Assembly: GCA_964410215.1 (NCBI GenBank) | Contig: CAYPHA010000001.1 | Location: forward strand, 183,780-247,779 | From: CAYPHA01 sp964410215 | GTDB taxonomy: Bacteria > Calditrichota > Calditrichia > Calditrichales > CAYPHA01 | Direction of reading: 5' to 3' | Length of the DNA stretch: 64,000 bases | In this document: piece by piece, positions 1-8,126 of the stretch | How positions within the stretch are numbered: the first letter of the stretch is position 1 | Layout of the letters: each line of letters begins with the position of its first letter | Notes under the pieces: model-generated | What the model was told of the DNA's origin: nothing | Database searches by the model: none | What the model saw: the letters and a program-made list of their open reading frames with translations, nothing else | Made by a program: the position numbers and the translations under genes

Positions 1-79
1 AATGAATAAAAAATGACCGCCTTGCAGGGATGCAAGATTTTGGGTCCCTGCAAGGACCATCCCCATAAAAGGAATACAA

Positions 80-550
80 ATGGAAAAGGCGAAACATATC
101 GCCCTGGTTGCCCATGATAATCGTAAGAATGTCCTGGCTGAATGGGTGGAATGGAACTACCGTATACTGCAGGGACATAATATCATATGCACCGGGACGA
201 CGGGTAAAATGATCGAAAAGGTTCTTAAAGACAAACACCGCAGAGAAAAGACGGGTAAACGTATCAATCCGATCAAAAAACTGAAATCCGGACCGCTGGG
301 GGGCGATCAGCAGCTCGGGGCGCTGATAGCCGAGGGCAAAATCGATATCCTGATCTTTTTCTGGGATCCGATGGAACCGCAGCCCCATGATGTGGATGTG
401 AAAGCCCTGCTACGGATCGCCGTATTGTACAATATCCCGGTCGCTTCCAACCGTTCTTCCGCCGATTTTCTGATCTCTTCACCCCTTATTTCAGAGAAAT
501 ATGAGCCGGAAGAAACGACCTATGCCGACTACCTGAACCGCCCGATCTGA
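80..550 (+). CDS. mgsA: Methylglyoxal synthase
   Basis: Converts dihydroxyacetone phosphate to methylglyoxal and phosphate, a cytosolic bypass of lower glycolysis when phosphate is short or sugar phosphates accumulate. The 156-residue protein has the usual family length. It starts with KHIALVAHDNRK (H12, D13), has the phosphate-binding TGTTG at about 38-42, the GPLGGDQQ block at 71-78 whose D76 corresponds to the catalytic Asp of the E. coli enzyme, and the HDVDVKAL segment (H103, D106). The start ATG follows an AAAAGGAAT ribosome site. It stands alone, with about 300 bp before the next gene. The identification is secure; regulation is not visible. Confidence 0.95.
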   Translation: MEKAKHIALVAHDNRKNVLAEWVEWNYRILQGHNIICTGTTGKMIEKVLKDKHRREKTGKRINPIKKLKSGPLGGDQQLGALIAEGKIDILIFFWDPMEPQPHDVDVKALLRIAVLYNIPVASNRSSADFLISSPLISEKYEPEETTYADYLNRPI

Positions 551-655
551 TAGCCGGCAAGATTTCACTTTTACGTTATTAAAATAGCATGATTAGACTT
601 TCCTTGTAGGATTCTTTGTCTTAAATTATGGTCAAATTATACGTCATTTTTTATT

Positions 656-799
656 AACCAAAGAGACACAGAGGTAAAATAATTACTATTATGAGTCACT
701 ATATAAAGTTAAATACTGTATAATTATTGTAATGAAAATCAATCACACGTATCGTTTCGCTTTATTTGTATATTCATGCACTCTGCACTCTCTGTGGTT
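656..799. repeat. Inverted-repeat pair of the AACCACAGAGA type
   Basis: AACCAAAGAGACACAGAG at 656-673 and CTCTGCACTCTCTGTGGTT at 781-799 are imperfect inverted copies separated by about 107 bp of AT-rich sequence. Repeats of this style often bracket GxxExxY-protein genes in environmental genomes (recalled knowledge); here nothing coding lies between them, so this may be an emptied cassette. The rest of 551-847 shows no gene. Confidence 0.45.
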
Positions 800-847
800 A
801 TAACCTGTTTCGTGAACCAATGATCCATATTCAATTGGAGGGAATCC

Positions 848-1036
848 ATGTCTGATCATAATTGCGGTGATTGCGCCTTCCGGGCCAAATATGATGCCAA
901 TCCGAAATCTTTTCTGGGCCGGCTGTGGCGCTGGCATGCCAACTGGTGCCCGGGATGGAAAGGTTTTATGGAATCGCTGCAGGAAGAGGAACGCAAACGC
1001 ATTGCAGAACAGTATGACATGAAAAAATTCCATTAG
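848..1036 (+). CDS. Small conserved Cys/Trp-rich protein
   Basis: A 62-residue protein with C6-x2-C9 and C34 (WCPGW), plus a strongly conserved-looking core RAKYDANPKSFLGRLWRWH. I remember similar short hypothetical proteins with this core in anaerobes, but no function. The three cysteines and nearby histidines (H4, H30) could bind a metal; that is inference. The ribosome site TTGGAGGGAATCC lies just before the ATG and supports a real gene. It is followed after 11 bp by the lipoprotein signal of the decayed hydrolase. Confidence 0.7.
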   Translation: MSDHNCGDCAFRAKYDANPKSFLGRLWRWHANWCPGWKGFMESLQEEERKRIAEQYDMKKFH

Positions 1037-1047
1037 GTCTCGCACAG

Positions 1048-1462
1048 ATGAGACTGTATAAAGTTTTCATCGCCGTTCTCTTTTGTGTTTATACTTTTTC
1101 ATGTGAGGAGGAGCCGCGTCTACCTGACCGGTCTCAGCATGGGCGGCGAAGGGACCTGGTATATTGCTGAGCAGTATCCGGAGGTGTTTGCTGCCATCGC
1201 GCCGGTTTGCGGACGTTCCGGTGCCATTGAGCGTATCCGCAGGGACGCCGGAAAGATCACCGGCATTCCGACCTGGATCTTTCACGGCGCGAAAGACCGT
1301 GTTTACAGCGTGGAGGAGTCCGATGTTATGTTCAAGCGGTTGTGGGATGTCAATCCGGATCTGCGTTATTACCGCTATCCGGACCTCGGGCACGGGGCAA
1401 CCCACGCTGCAGCCTACCGGGATAGTGCGCTGTATCGATGGTTCTTGGAGCAAAAGAAATAG
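1048..1462 (+). pseudogene. Secreted alpha/beta hydrolase, internally deleted
   Basis: The reading frame that opens at 1048 encodes a typical lipoprotein signal (MRLYKVFIAVLFCVYTFSC, then EEEP) and stops about 40 codons later. From about 1109 another frame (+1 relative) carries the C-terminal half of an esterase/PHB-depolymerase-like hydrolase: nucleophile elbow GLSMGG, acid in HGAKDRVY, histidine in DLGHGATH, ending with LYRWFLEQ. The usual N-terminal half of the hydrolase domain is missing and the two parts join out of frame within a few bases near 1105-1115. I read this as a deletion-derived pseudogene. A short GTG-started product from 1085 would lack the fold's first strands. An assembly error remains possible. 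Confidence 0.75.
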
Positions 1463-1600
1463 AAGAATGAGCAGTGACTGTTCTTGCAACGCCCACCTTT
1501 TTATGACGCAAATCCTGCCTGATTTAAGAAAAATTCTCATCACTCTGGGTGGAACAATTCGTAAGTATGTCCTATATTGATCGGAAAAAGGTTACATTAC

Positions 1601-2212
1601 ATGAATGAATTTTTCCGTTCCACAACCCTGTTACTGGTGCTGCTCAATCCGTTCCTGGTCATTGTCTACCTGGTCGATATCGTCCAGAAGATAGACCGGG
1701 CCAGATTCCACAGCGTGCTGATCAGGGCGGGCGTGATTTCAGCCTTTGTCTTCTGCACCTTTGCCATACTGGGTGATGCGGTCTTTTCCGGCATCATGCA
1801 GGCCCAGTTTGCGTCGTTTCAGATTTTCGGCGGTATTATTTTTTTTCTGATCGGCACCCAGTTTGTCTTCCGCGGACCAGCTGCTATCGAAATCCTCAGG
1901 GGGGAGTCTAAGCACATCGCCGGCGCCATCGCCATGCCGGTGCTGATCGGTCCGGGTACGATCAGTGCCAGCGTCGTTATCGGTCAACGCCTGGATCCGC
2001 TGCCGGCCTGTGCCGCCATCGTTTTTGCTTTGATCGTCTGTCTCGTTGTAATCGCCCTGCTGAAGGCGCTGCATGACCATGTGCGCCGGCGCAGAGAGGA
2101 ACTGATCGAACGCTATATCGAGATCGCCGGACGCATTACGGCCCTTTTTGTCGGCACCATCGCCATCGAGATGATCATGCAGGGTATTCGTACATGGGTG
2201 GCAAAGTTTTAA
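1601..2212 (+). CDS. MarC-family integral membrane protein
   Basis: A 203-residue inner-membrane protein with about six hydrophobic segments and the MarC/UAAP family hallmarks: LLVLLNPF near the N-terminus, the FQIFGGIIFFLIGTQ block, and the MPVLIGPGTISASVV loop (the family's P-x-x-x-GPG-x-I). The function of the family is not settled; a role in antibiotic resistance was withdrawn, and transport is only assumed. I start at ATG 1601, preceded by AAAAGG; an upstream TTG at 1577 would add eight residues without support. It is monocistronic as far as can be seen. Confidence 0.85.
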   Translation: MNEFFRSTTLLLVLLNPFLVIVYLVDIVQKIDRARFHSVLIRAGVISAFVFCTFAILGDAVFSGIMQAQFASFQIFGGIIFFLIGTQFVFRGPAAIEILRGESKHIAGAIAMPVLIGPGTISASVVIGQRLDPLPACAAIVFALIVCLVVIALLKALHDHVRRRREELIERYIEIAGRITALFVGTIAIEMIMQGIRTWVAKF

Positions 2213-2303
2213 TGAACGAAAGGGAAATCGTCTGGCTGTCCTTTTGAACCATTTCTTCTTATCTTTGGGATGCCTCTATTAATCCGTTATCCGGGAGGTT
2301 CAC

Positions 2304-4040
2304 ATGATGCCCTCACCGATTCTAAAACAAAGATTTAGCTCCATCGATAATCAGGACTACGGTGACTGTCAGATGCTCCTGGGCAGATACGATTTTAAAC
2401 TGTTCACTCTGATTATACAGCAGATTCCCAAGGATCCCTATGCGCCGCCCCATACGGGCATCTACCGCATCCAGGCCCGGCGGGATGATCCGCGGATCGT
2501 GGCCCTGAAGACAGCTGACACGGTGCAGACCATTGCCAGTGCGGATTTTCTGGCCCGCTGTTTTTTTCGGGCCGGGCAGGATATCTGTAAAGGCATCCGG
2601 GGAACCGGATACAGCGGACTGATTACGATCAACGAGCCCGGCCAGGCCATTCTGGAACGGAACAGTGTGATTATCACGGATCAGTTGATTGAGATCCGCT
2701 GCTTCCTGGGCATTCCGGCCGACGGGAGAAAAATCAATGCCAACCTAGCCAAGACCATGTTTTTCGAAGAACTGCCCGAAATTGTCCGTGCGGCCCTGCT
2801 GAAGGAGAATATTAATTACGACAGCTACACGCACCATATTAATGCGATGGAGGACGCCGAATTTATACGTCATCAGCTTAAGGAACGCGGTCTCGTCGCC
2901 TTTATCGCCAATGGTGCCATCCTGCCCCGGGAAAGCGGCACCAGCGACCGGCCATTGGATTCCGGCAAGGCCGTGCCGTTCAAAGCACCGCAGGCCTTCG
3001 GGGTCCAGATCGAGCTGCCCCATCATGGCCGTATCAGCGGGATGGGCATTCCCGAAGGAATAACCCTGATCACCGGCGGAGGCTATCACGGCAAGTCAAC
3101 CCTGCTCCGGACACTGGAACGGGGCATTTACAATCATATCCCCGGGGACGGCCGGACGTATTGTGTCTCCAATCCGCAAACGGTAAAAATACGGGCCTAC
3201 AGCGGCCGCAGGGTGGTTAAAACGGATATCTCCCCGTTCATCCGGAATTTGCCTTTCAAGCAGGACACAACGGCTTTTTGCACGGAAAATGCCAGCGGAA
3301 GCACATCGCAGGCGGCTACTATCATCGAAGCCATCGAAGCAGGGGCCGGGGTGCTGCTGATGGATGAAGACACCTGTGCCACCAACTTCATGATCCGCGA
3401 CCGCAAGATGCAACAGCTCGTCCGCAAGGAGGATGAACCGATCACGACCTTCATCGACCGGGTGCGTCAGCTCTACGCAGAAAAGGAAATCTCAACCATC
3501 CTTGTTTTAGGGGGTATCGGGGACTATTTCGATGTGGCCGATCATGTCATTCAGCTCGTCAGCTATGAACCGCGCGATGTAACCTCTGAAGCGCACCGTA
3601 TCGCCGAAACCTTTCCGGAAAAGCGCATGACTGAGGATGCAACTTATCCGATACAACTGCGAGAACGCATTCCCCTTGCCGGGAGCATCGATCCCTGCAA
3701 TCACTATGGTAAATTCAGCATCTACGCAAAGGAAGTTTTTCGTCTGAATTTCGGTGGCGAGACTGTTGACCTGACGGATCTGGAGCAGCTTATTGAGCTT
3801 TCACAGACAAAAGCACTGGGTTTTGCCGTCGAATACGCCAGAAAATATATGGATGGGCATTTAACGCTTCGCGAAGTGGCTTTAATAGTGCAGGAGGATA
3901 TTGAAAAAAACGGTTTGGATGTATTGAGCGACCGGATTTCGGGTCATTTTGCGCGTTTTCGTTCACTGGAGCTGGTTTCTGCATTGAACAGGATCAGGGG
4001 CTTCGATGTCATTCAGGCGGGTACTCAGGGTGACAACTGA
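2304..4040 (+). CDS. Predicted ATPase of the ABC class (ABC_ATPase family)
   Basis: A soluble 578-residue protein matching the stand-alone 'ATPase of the ABC class' family (COG3044/PF09818), near its usual length. The central P-loop reads GGGYHGKST at about 257-265, the signature-like segment is SGSTSQAA around 332-339, and the Walker-B-like block is LLMDEDTCATNFM at about 350-362. There are no membrane segments. The cellular role of the family is unknown. The start has a GGGAGG ribosome site and two adjacent ATGs. It is separated by 60 bp from a convergent hydrolase gene, with no clear terminator. Confidence 0.88.
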   Translation: MMPSPILKQRFSSIDNQDYGDCQMLLGRYDFKLFTLIIQQIPKDPYAPPHTGIYRIQARRDDPRIVALKTADTVQTIASADFLARCFFRAGQDICKGIRGTGYSGLITINEPGQAILERNSVIITDQLIEIRCFLGIPADGRKINANLAKTMFFEELPEIVRAALLKENINYDSYTHHINAMEDAEFIRHQLKERGLVAFIANGAILPRESGTSDRPLDSGKAVPFKAPQAFGVQIELPHHGRISGMGIPEGITLITGGGYHGKSTLLRTLERGIYNHIPGDGRTYCVSNPQTVKIRAYSGRRVVKTDISPFIRNLPFKQDTTAFCTENASGSTSQAATIIEAIEAGAGVLLMDEDTCATNFMIRDRKMQQLVRKEDEPITTFIDRVRQLYAEKEISTILVLGGIGDYFDVADHVIQLVSYEPRDVTSEAHRIAETFPEKRMTEDATYPIQLRERIPLAGSIDPCNHYGKFSIYAKEVFRLNFGGETVDLTDLEQLIELSQTKALGFAVEYARKYMDGHLTLREVALIVQEDIEKNGLDVLSDRISGHFARFRSLELVSALNRIRGFDVIQAGTQGDN

Positions 4041-4103
4041 TCCATTTTCCATGTACCTGCCGGTTCTATTATAAAACGGAAGCGATCGTGCAGCCGGTTT
4101 TAG

Positions 4104-4967
4104 TCATTTTCCCTGTCTTGTGAGACCCGGTTCCAGCAGACCGCTGTAAAAGGTTGCCAGTTGCTCTTTATATACATTTTTCAAAGGCAGGTCGTTGTGT
4201 CCGCCGTCTTCGATAATATAAAGGTTTTTCCGGGAAACAACCGCTTTTTTATAAAGATCTTCAGCCATTTCCTTTGGTGTTACCTGATCATCCTCTCCGG
4301 TAATGATCAGAACCGGTTTCTCCAGCTTCTTAATTTCCTCGCGATTACCCACCTGAAGCAGCTCCTCATCCAGCTTAAAAGATATGAAGGGTTTCAGGAA
4401 AAAGGGCACCAGTCGATCGGTCAGGTCTTTTACATCGGTAACCGGGCTCTCCAGCACCACTCCGGCGGCCGGATTCTGATTGGCCAGCCAGAGAGCCAGC
4501 ATCGAGCCCATGGAATGTCCGTGGATAATCAACTGATCCGGATGAATCTGTTTTTGTGTCGTAATGTACTGGTATGCGGCCTGAGCATCGTGCTTGAGTC
4601 CGTCAACGGATGGCCGGCCGGAACTCTGACCATAACCCCGGTAATCAAAAGCGAACACATTCATTCCCTGCTCGTAAATAGAACCCAGAATATCCCCGGC
4701 GATGGCCAGCAGAAATCCGTTGCCGCCCAGGTACAGAACTGTACCGCGGGCATCTTCCCGGGTCAGATACCATGCATGTATCAGCGTTGTATCATCCGGC
4801 TGGAAGGTGATTTCGTCAACCGCGATGCCGGTTGATTTTAACAGATCCGCGGTCACTGTTTTTTTAGCGTCAAAGGCATCCTGTTCTTTAATATTAATGG
4901 TCTTACAGGAATTCAATGAAAACAACATCAGTAACACCATCAGCAATTTTAAAAAAAGCCTTTTCAT
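4104..4967 (-). CDS. Alpha/beta hydrolase lipoprotein
   Basis: A 287-residue serine hydrolase exported as a lipoprotein: hydrophobic segment 7-17 and lipobox LNSC with C21. The catalytic triad can be placed: S152 in GHSMGS, an Asp in ITGEDDQVTP (about 226-227) and H257 in GGHNDL. FDYRGYGQSSG at 108-117 is the usual oxyanion-side motif of the BEM46/FrsA-like group. The substrate is not evident; esters or peptides are possible. The gene is divergent from the CarH-like regulator, sharing a 388-bp AT-rich intergenic region. Confidence 0.85.
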   Translation of the reverse strand: MKRLFLKLLMVLLMLFSLNSCKTINIKEQDAFDAKKTVTADLLKSTGIAVDEITFQPDDTTLIHAWYLTREDARGTVLYLGGNGFLLAIAGDILGSIYEQGMNVFAFDYRGYGQSSGRPSVDGLKHDAQAAYQYITTQKQIHPDQLIIHGHSMGSMLALWLANQNPAAGVVLESPVTDVKDLTDRLVPFFLKPFISFKLDEELLQVGNREEIKKLEKPVLIITGEDDQVTPKEMAEDLYKKAVVSRKNLYIIEDGGHNDLPLKNVYKEQLATFYSGLLEPGLTRQGK

Positions 4968-5355
4968 GTCCAGTTTTTCCCCCGTTTATGCATAATATAG
5001 TTTTACCACCACATTGTGGCACGTTCGCCTTTAAACGGACCGACAATGTTTTTTGTAATCCATCCCCCGTAAAATCCCCCTGGTTGCGTTGAAAACCTTG
5101 AATTCACCTTCGACAATTTTTGGTACTTTCCTTAATTAATTTTATTCTATGAACAACCTTTATCTTAATTATAAACCTGGCGGAAATGTAAAAGTTCGTC
5201 TAGAAATTGTCAAGAAAAACGAGTCTTTTATTATTGTGTTTTTTCGGAGAACAAATTGATATATTCCATAATATATTGATAATAATTAAATTAAATGCAT
5301 AACATCTTATATGATTTTATTTTGACAATTATTAGACATTTATGTATATTCGGTC
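4968..5355. other. Divergent AT-rich intergenic region
   Basis: 388 bp between the hydrolase (minus) and the CarH-like gene (plus). No coding sequence is visible. The right end carries the promoter/operator described at 5320-5350; the remainder is AT-rich with no convincing hairpin. Confidence 0.6.
5320..5350 (+). promoter_or_regulatory. Putative leaderless promoter with 11-bp operator repeats
   Basis: TTGACA (5322-5327) and TATATT (5345-5350) are spaced by 17 bp, a near-ideal sigma-70 promoter whose -10 box ends 5 bp before the ATG at 5356, so the message would be leaderless or nearly so. Two 11-bp direct repeats, TTTTGACAATT (5320-5330) and ATTAGACATTT (5331-5341), overlap the -35 box. I recall that CarH of Thermus binds 11-bp direct repeats at its own promoter; by that analogy this would be the autoregulatory operator. 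Confidence 0.5.
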
Positions 5356-6279
5356 ATGGAAAGTGAAAAAAAATACCCCATTAAAGTCGTATCGAATAAG
5401 ACCGGATTGAGTTTGCACGTAATCCGTGCCTGGGAAAAGCGCTACAATGCGGTTCAGCCGCGGCGTACGGAAACAAACCGGCGCCTGTACAGTGAAGAAG
5501 ATATCACCCGGCTTTCGTTATTAAAAGAGGCTACCGGGCAGGGGTACAGTATCGGGAACATCGCCGGGCTATCTCTTTCCGAGTTGCAGCAGATGATGGA
5601 GACGGTAAGGGAGGGCCCTTCAAGGGAAGTCTCGGCGGAACATTCAGCGGATCCTGCCGGTTTTTATAAAGAGTCATTGGACGCCATATTCGCATTTGAT
5701 GCAAATACGTTTGAAAAAACGCTGACCCGGGCCTCGGTTTTGCTGACGCAACCGGTTTTGATCGATAAAGTGGTTGTTCCCGTTGTTGAACAGATCGGAC
5801 GCTTATGGCGGGATGGAACGCTCCGGATCATGCACGAACATATGGCTACGGCGATCATGAAAACGTTTCTGTCCAATCTCAGGAACGGTTATCGTCCGGC
5901 TCCTAATGCGCCGGGGCTTATAGTAACGACACCAATTGGTCAGCTTCACGAACTCGGTGCACTGATTTCGGCGCTTGTGGCTGCAGCGGAAGGATGGGAT
6001 GTGACCTTTCTTGGCGCAAACCTTCCCGCTGAAGAAATTGCTGCGGCGTCGATTACAAAGAAAGTCAAAGCGGTAGTGCTCAGTATTGTTTACCCGGCTG
6101 ATGATCCATTATTATACCATGAACTCGGGAATATACGGAAACTGGTTCCGGAAAATGTACAGATTATAATGGGGGGGAGGTCGGCGGTTCATTATAAAGA
6201 GGCGATCGATAAAATTCACGCGCAGTTGAGTACGGATTTGTCCGATTTCCGTGACCGTCTTCAGGTTATCGAAAAATAA
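5356..6279 (+). CDS. MerR-type regulator with adenosylcobalamin domain (CarH/LitR-like)
   Basis: A 307-residue regulator with an N-terminal MerR winged helix (YPIKVVSNKTGLS to about 70) and a C-terminal B12-binding module. W151, E161 and H162 occur in WRDGTLRIMHEH with exactly the W-x9-E-H spacing of the CarH photoreceptor helical bundle; H198 in GQLHELG is the lower cobalt ligand position, and WDVTFLGANLP (214-224) is the cobalamin-tail site. In this family AdoCbl builds a DNA-bound tetramer in the dark and light breaks it, releasing repression. It heads a run of same-strand genes (SDR remnant, SDR, photolyase remnant, metal receptor), the usual light-response set. All key residues are intact although two neighbours have decayed. 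Confidence 0.88.
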   Translation: MESEKKYPIKVVSNKTGLSLHVIRAWEKRYNAVQPRRTETNRRLYSEEDITRLSLLKEATGQGYSIGNIAGLSLSELQQMMETVREGPSREVSAEHSADPAGFYKESLDAIFAFDANTFEKTLTRASVLLTQPVLIDKVVVPVVEQIGRLWRDGTLRIMHEHMATAIMKTFLSNLRNGYRPAPNAPGLIVTTPIGQLHELGALISALVAAAEGWDVTFLGANLPAEEIAAASITKKVKAVVLSIVYPADDPLLYHELGNIRKLVPENVQIIMGGRSAVHYKEAIDKIHAQLSTDLSDFRDRLQVIEK

Positions 6280-6291
6280 GGACTCACATTT

Positions 6292-6499
6292 ATGAATAGA
6301 CGAACATATCTGGTAATCGGTGCTTCTTCAGGTATTGGTAAACAGGTTTCCGAACAGCTTTTAAAAACCGGGAACCGTGTCATAGGAACCTGCAATAAAA
6401 ACAGGACGGAAGGTTCGAATGATAAGATCACCAAAGTCCTCATGGATAAGCGGGCACATATTTCATGTTGATGGCGGCATGTCATCCTTTAAGGTTTAA
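6292..6499 (+). pseudogene. Short-chain dehydrogenase, internally deleted
   Basis: From ATG 6292 the frame gives a classical SDR N-terminus (TYLVIGASSGIGKQV, glycine-rich NAD(P) site) for about 45 residues and then stops at 6469-6471. Overlapping it in the next frame is the typical SDR C-terminus GHIFHVDGGMSSFKV, ending at TAA 6497-6499. About 150-200 residues, including the Ser-Tyr-Lys catalytic segment, are missing. The pieces keep the position and spacing of an intact gene between the CarH-like regulator (12 bp upstream) and the next SDR (3 bp downstream). The product cannot be active. Confidence 0.85.
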
Positions 6500-6502
6500 C
6501 CG

Positions 6503-7930
6503 ATGAAAATCCTTCTAACCGGTGCCACCGGATATATTGGTCAGAGGCTGTTGCCCTCACTTCTGCAGGCGGGCCATGAGGTTGTATGCTGTGTCCGTGA
6601 TACCTCCCGGTTTGACCTGAACCGTTATCATACGGAAAAGATACAGGTTATTCAGACTGATTTTCTTGATGTATCTACTTTGTCTGATATCCCGAAAGAC
6701 ATTGATGCCGCCTATTACCTGCTTCATTCCATGGCGACGACGTATAGTAATTTCGAAGAGATGGAGCAACAATCGGCCGGGAATTTTAAAAGGGCGCTGG
6801 AAAAAACGGATGTCAGGCAGGTTATATACCTTAGCGGTATTGTCAATGAAAATAAACTTTCCAAACACCTGCAATCCCGGAAGAAAGTGGAGGAGATACT
6901 CGCATCCGATACCTACAGCCTGACAACCCTGCGGGCGGGTATCATCGTCGGATCCGGCAGTGCTTCTTTCGAGATCATTAGGGACCTGGTCGAAAAATTA
7001 CCGGTTATGATCGCGCCTAAATGGCTGAACACCAAATCCAATCCCATCGCTATCCGTAACGTGATTGCCTTTCTGAAAGGCGTTTTGATGCGGCGGGAAA
7101 CCTTCAACAAAAGTTTTGATATCGGCGGACCGGAAGTGCTTACCTACAAGGATTTATTATTGAAATTTGCCGGCATCCGTCATTTAAAACGAATGATCTT
7201 TACCGTTCCGGTGATGACGCCGCGATTATCTTCCTACTGGCTGTATTTTGTGACGTCCACCTCCTATGACCTGGCCAGAAACCTGGTGGACAGCATGAAG
7301 GTGAACGTTGTCTGCCGGGATCATACCCTGGCAGAGTTGCTTGACATTAAGCTGATTTCCTATGAAGAGGCCATTCGCCGGGCTTTTGACCGTGTCGAGC
7401 ATCACCAGGTGGTATCGAGCTGGAAAGATGCACTGAATATGACGTCACTCGATCATAACCTTACCAGGTATTTCGAAGTGCCGGTATACGGCTGTTTCAA
7501 AGATGTGCATACCTTGAAAATAAACGATCCGGAGCAGGTTCTGAATAAAATCTGGTCTATTGGTGGAACCGAGGGCTGGTATCATGCCAATTGGCTCTGG
7601 GAACTGCGGGGATTTCTGGACCAATTGGTCGGTGGTGTTGGATTGCGCCGGGGACGGAAAAACCAGACTGAACTTGCCAATGGGGAGGCACTTGATTTCT
7701 GGCGCGTGCTGATTGCCGACAAAAAACAAAAGCGATTACTGCTGTTCGCCGAAATGAAACTGCCCGGAGAAGCGTGGCTGGAATTTAAGATCGATACCGA
7801 TAATGTATTGCATCAGACGGCAACATTCCGACCCCTGGGACTTCTGGGACGGTTGTACTGGTATGCAGTTTTACCTTTTCACGGTTATGTTTTCAAGGGA
7901 ATGATACGTAAACTGGCCCAAGAATCATAA
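6503..7930 (+). CDS. NAD(P)-binding SDR oxidoreductase with DUF2867 C-terminus
   Basis: A 475-residue atypical SDR. Residues 1-290 form the NmrA/epimerase-like Rossmann part, with GATGYIGQR at 7-15 and YYLLHSMATT around 72-81. From about residue 320 follows a DUF2867-type domain (FEVPVYGCFKDVHTL; WGxTEGWYHANWLWELRG-like block; GEAWLEFKI). Proteins of this type accompany CarH/LitR regulators and photolyases in many bacteria; the substrate is unknown, quinone or lipid reduction being guesses. It begins 3 bp after the broken SDR, so it was part of the same operon. No lesion is seen. Confidence 0.85.
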   Translation: MKILLTGATGYIGQRLLPSLLQAGHEVVCCVRDTSRFDLNRYHTEKIQVIQTDFLDVSTLSDIPKDIDAAYYLLHSMATTYSNFEEMEQQSAGNFKRALEKTDVRQVIYLSGIVNENKLSKHLQSRKKVEEILASDTYSLTTLRAGIIVGSGSASFEIIRDLVEKLPVMIAPKWLNTKSNPIAIRNVIAFLKGVLMRRETFNKSFDIGGPEVLTYKDLLLKFAGIRHLKRMIFTVPVMTPRLSSYWLYFVTSTSYDLARNLVDSMKVNVVCRDHTLAELLDIKLISYEEAIRRAFDRVEHHQVVSSWKDALNMTSLDHNLTRYFEVPVYGCFKDVHTLKINDPEQVLNKIWSIGGTEGWYHANWLWELRGFLDQLVGGVGLRRGRKNQTELANGEALDFWRVLIADKKQKRLLLFAEMKLPGEAWLEFKIDTDNVLHQTATFRPLGLLGRLYWYAVLPFHGYVFKGMIRKLAQES

Positions 7931-7949
7931 AGGATCCAATCCTGATACT

Positions 7950-8122
7950 ATGAAACCGGTTACTCTCGTATTTCCGCGCCTTCCCCGGTATGTACTGAAA
8001 AAACACCGGTTTTTTGTGAAGTGAATACGATTCCTCTGAATTCATTCGAGGGATATTTACGTCGGCTCATCGGGTGCCGCGAGTTCATCAGTGGTTTACG
8101 GAAACGTTTATTAAGGACCTGA
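7950..8122 (+). pseudogene. Photolyase-related gene, collapsed remnant
   Basis: The opening frame reads MKPVTLVFP, the typical start of the deoxyribodipyrimidine-photolyase-related (FeS-BCP/CryPro-like) family, and stops at 8022-8024. A second frame from about 8024 to TGA 8120-8122 gives NTIPLNSFEGYLRRLIGCREFISG, which matches the family block PLNS-x-EGF-x-RQI-x-GWREF. Some 300-400 residues of a roughly 500-residue enzyme are absent, including the FAD- and Fe-S-binding parts downstream. The position, between DUF2867-SDR and the metal receptor, is that expected for a photolyase in this cluster. Identification rests on short stretches, so it is likely rather than certain. Confidence 0.65.
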
Positions 8123-8126
8123 CGGG

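Noticed and set aside
1085..1462. Intact short hydrolase starting at GTG 1085
   Set aside because: It lacks the first half of the alpha/beta hydrolase fold, and the lipoprotein signal sits upstream in another frame, so a broken gene is the better explanation.
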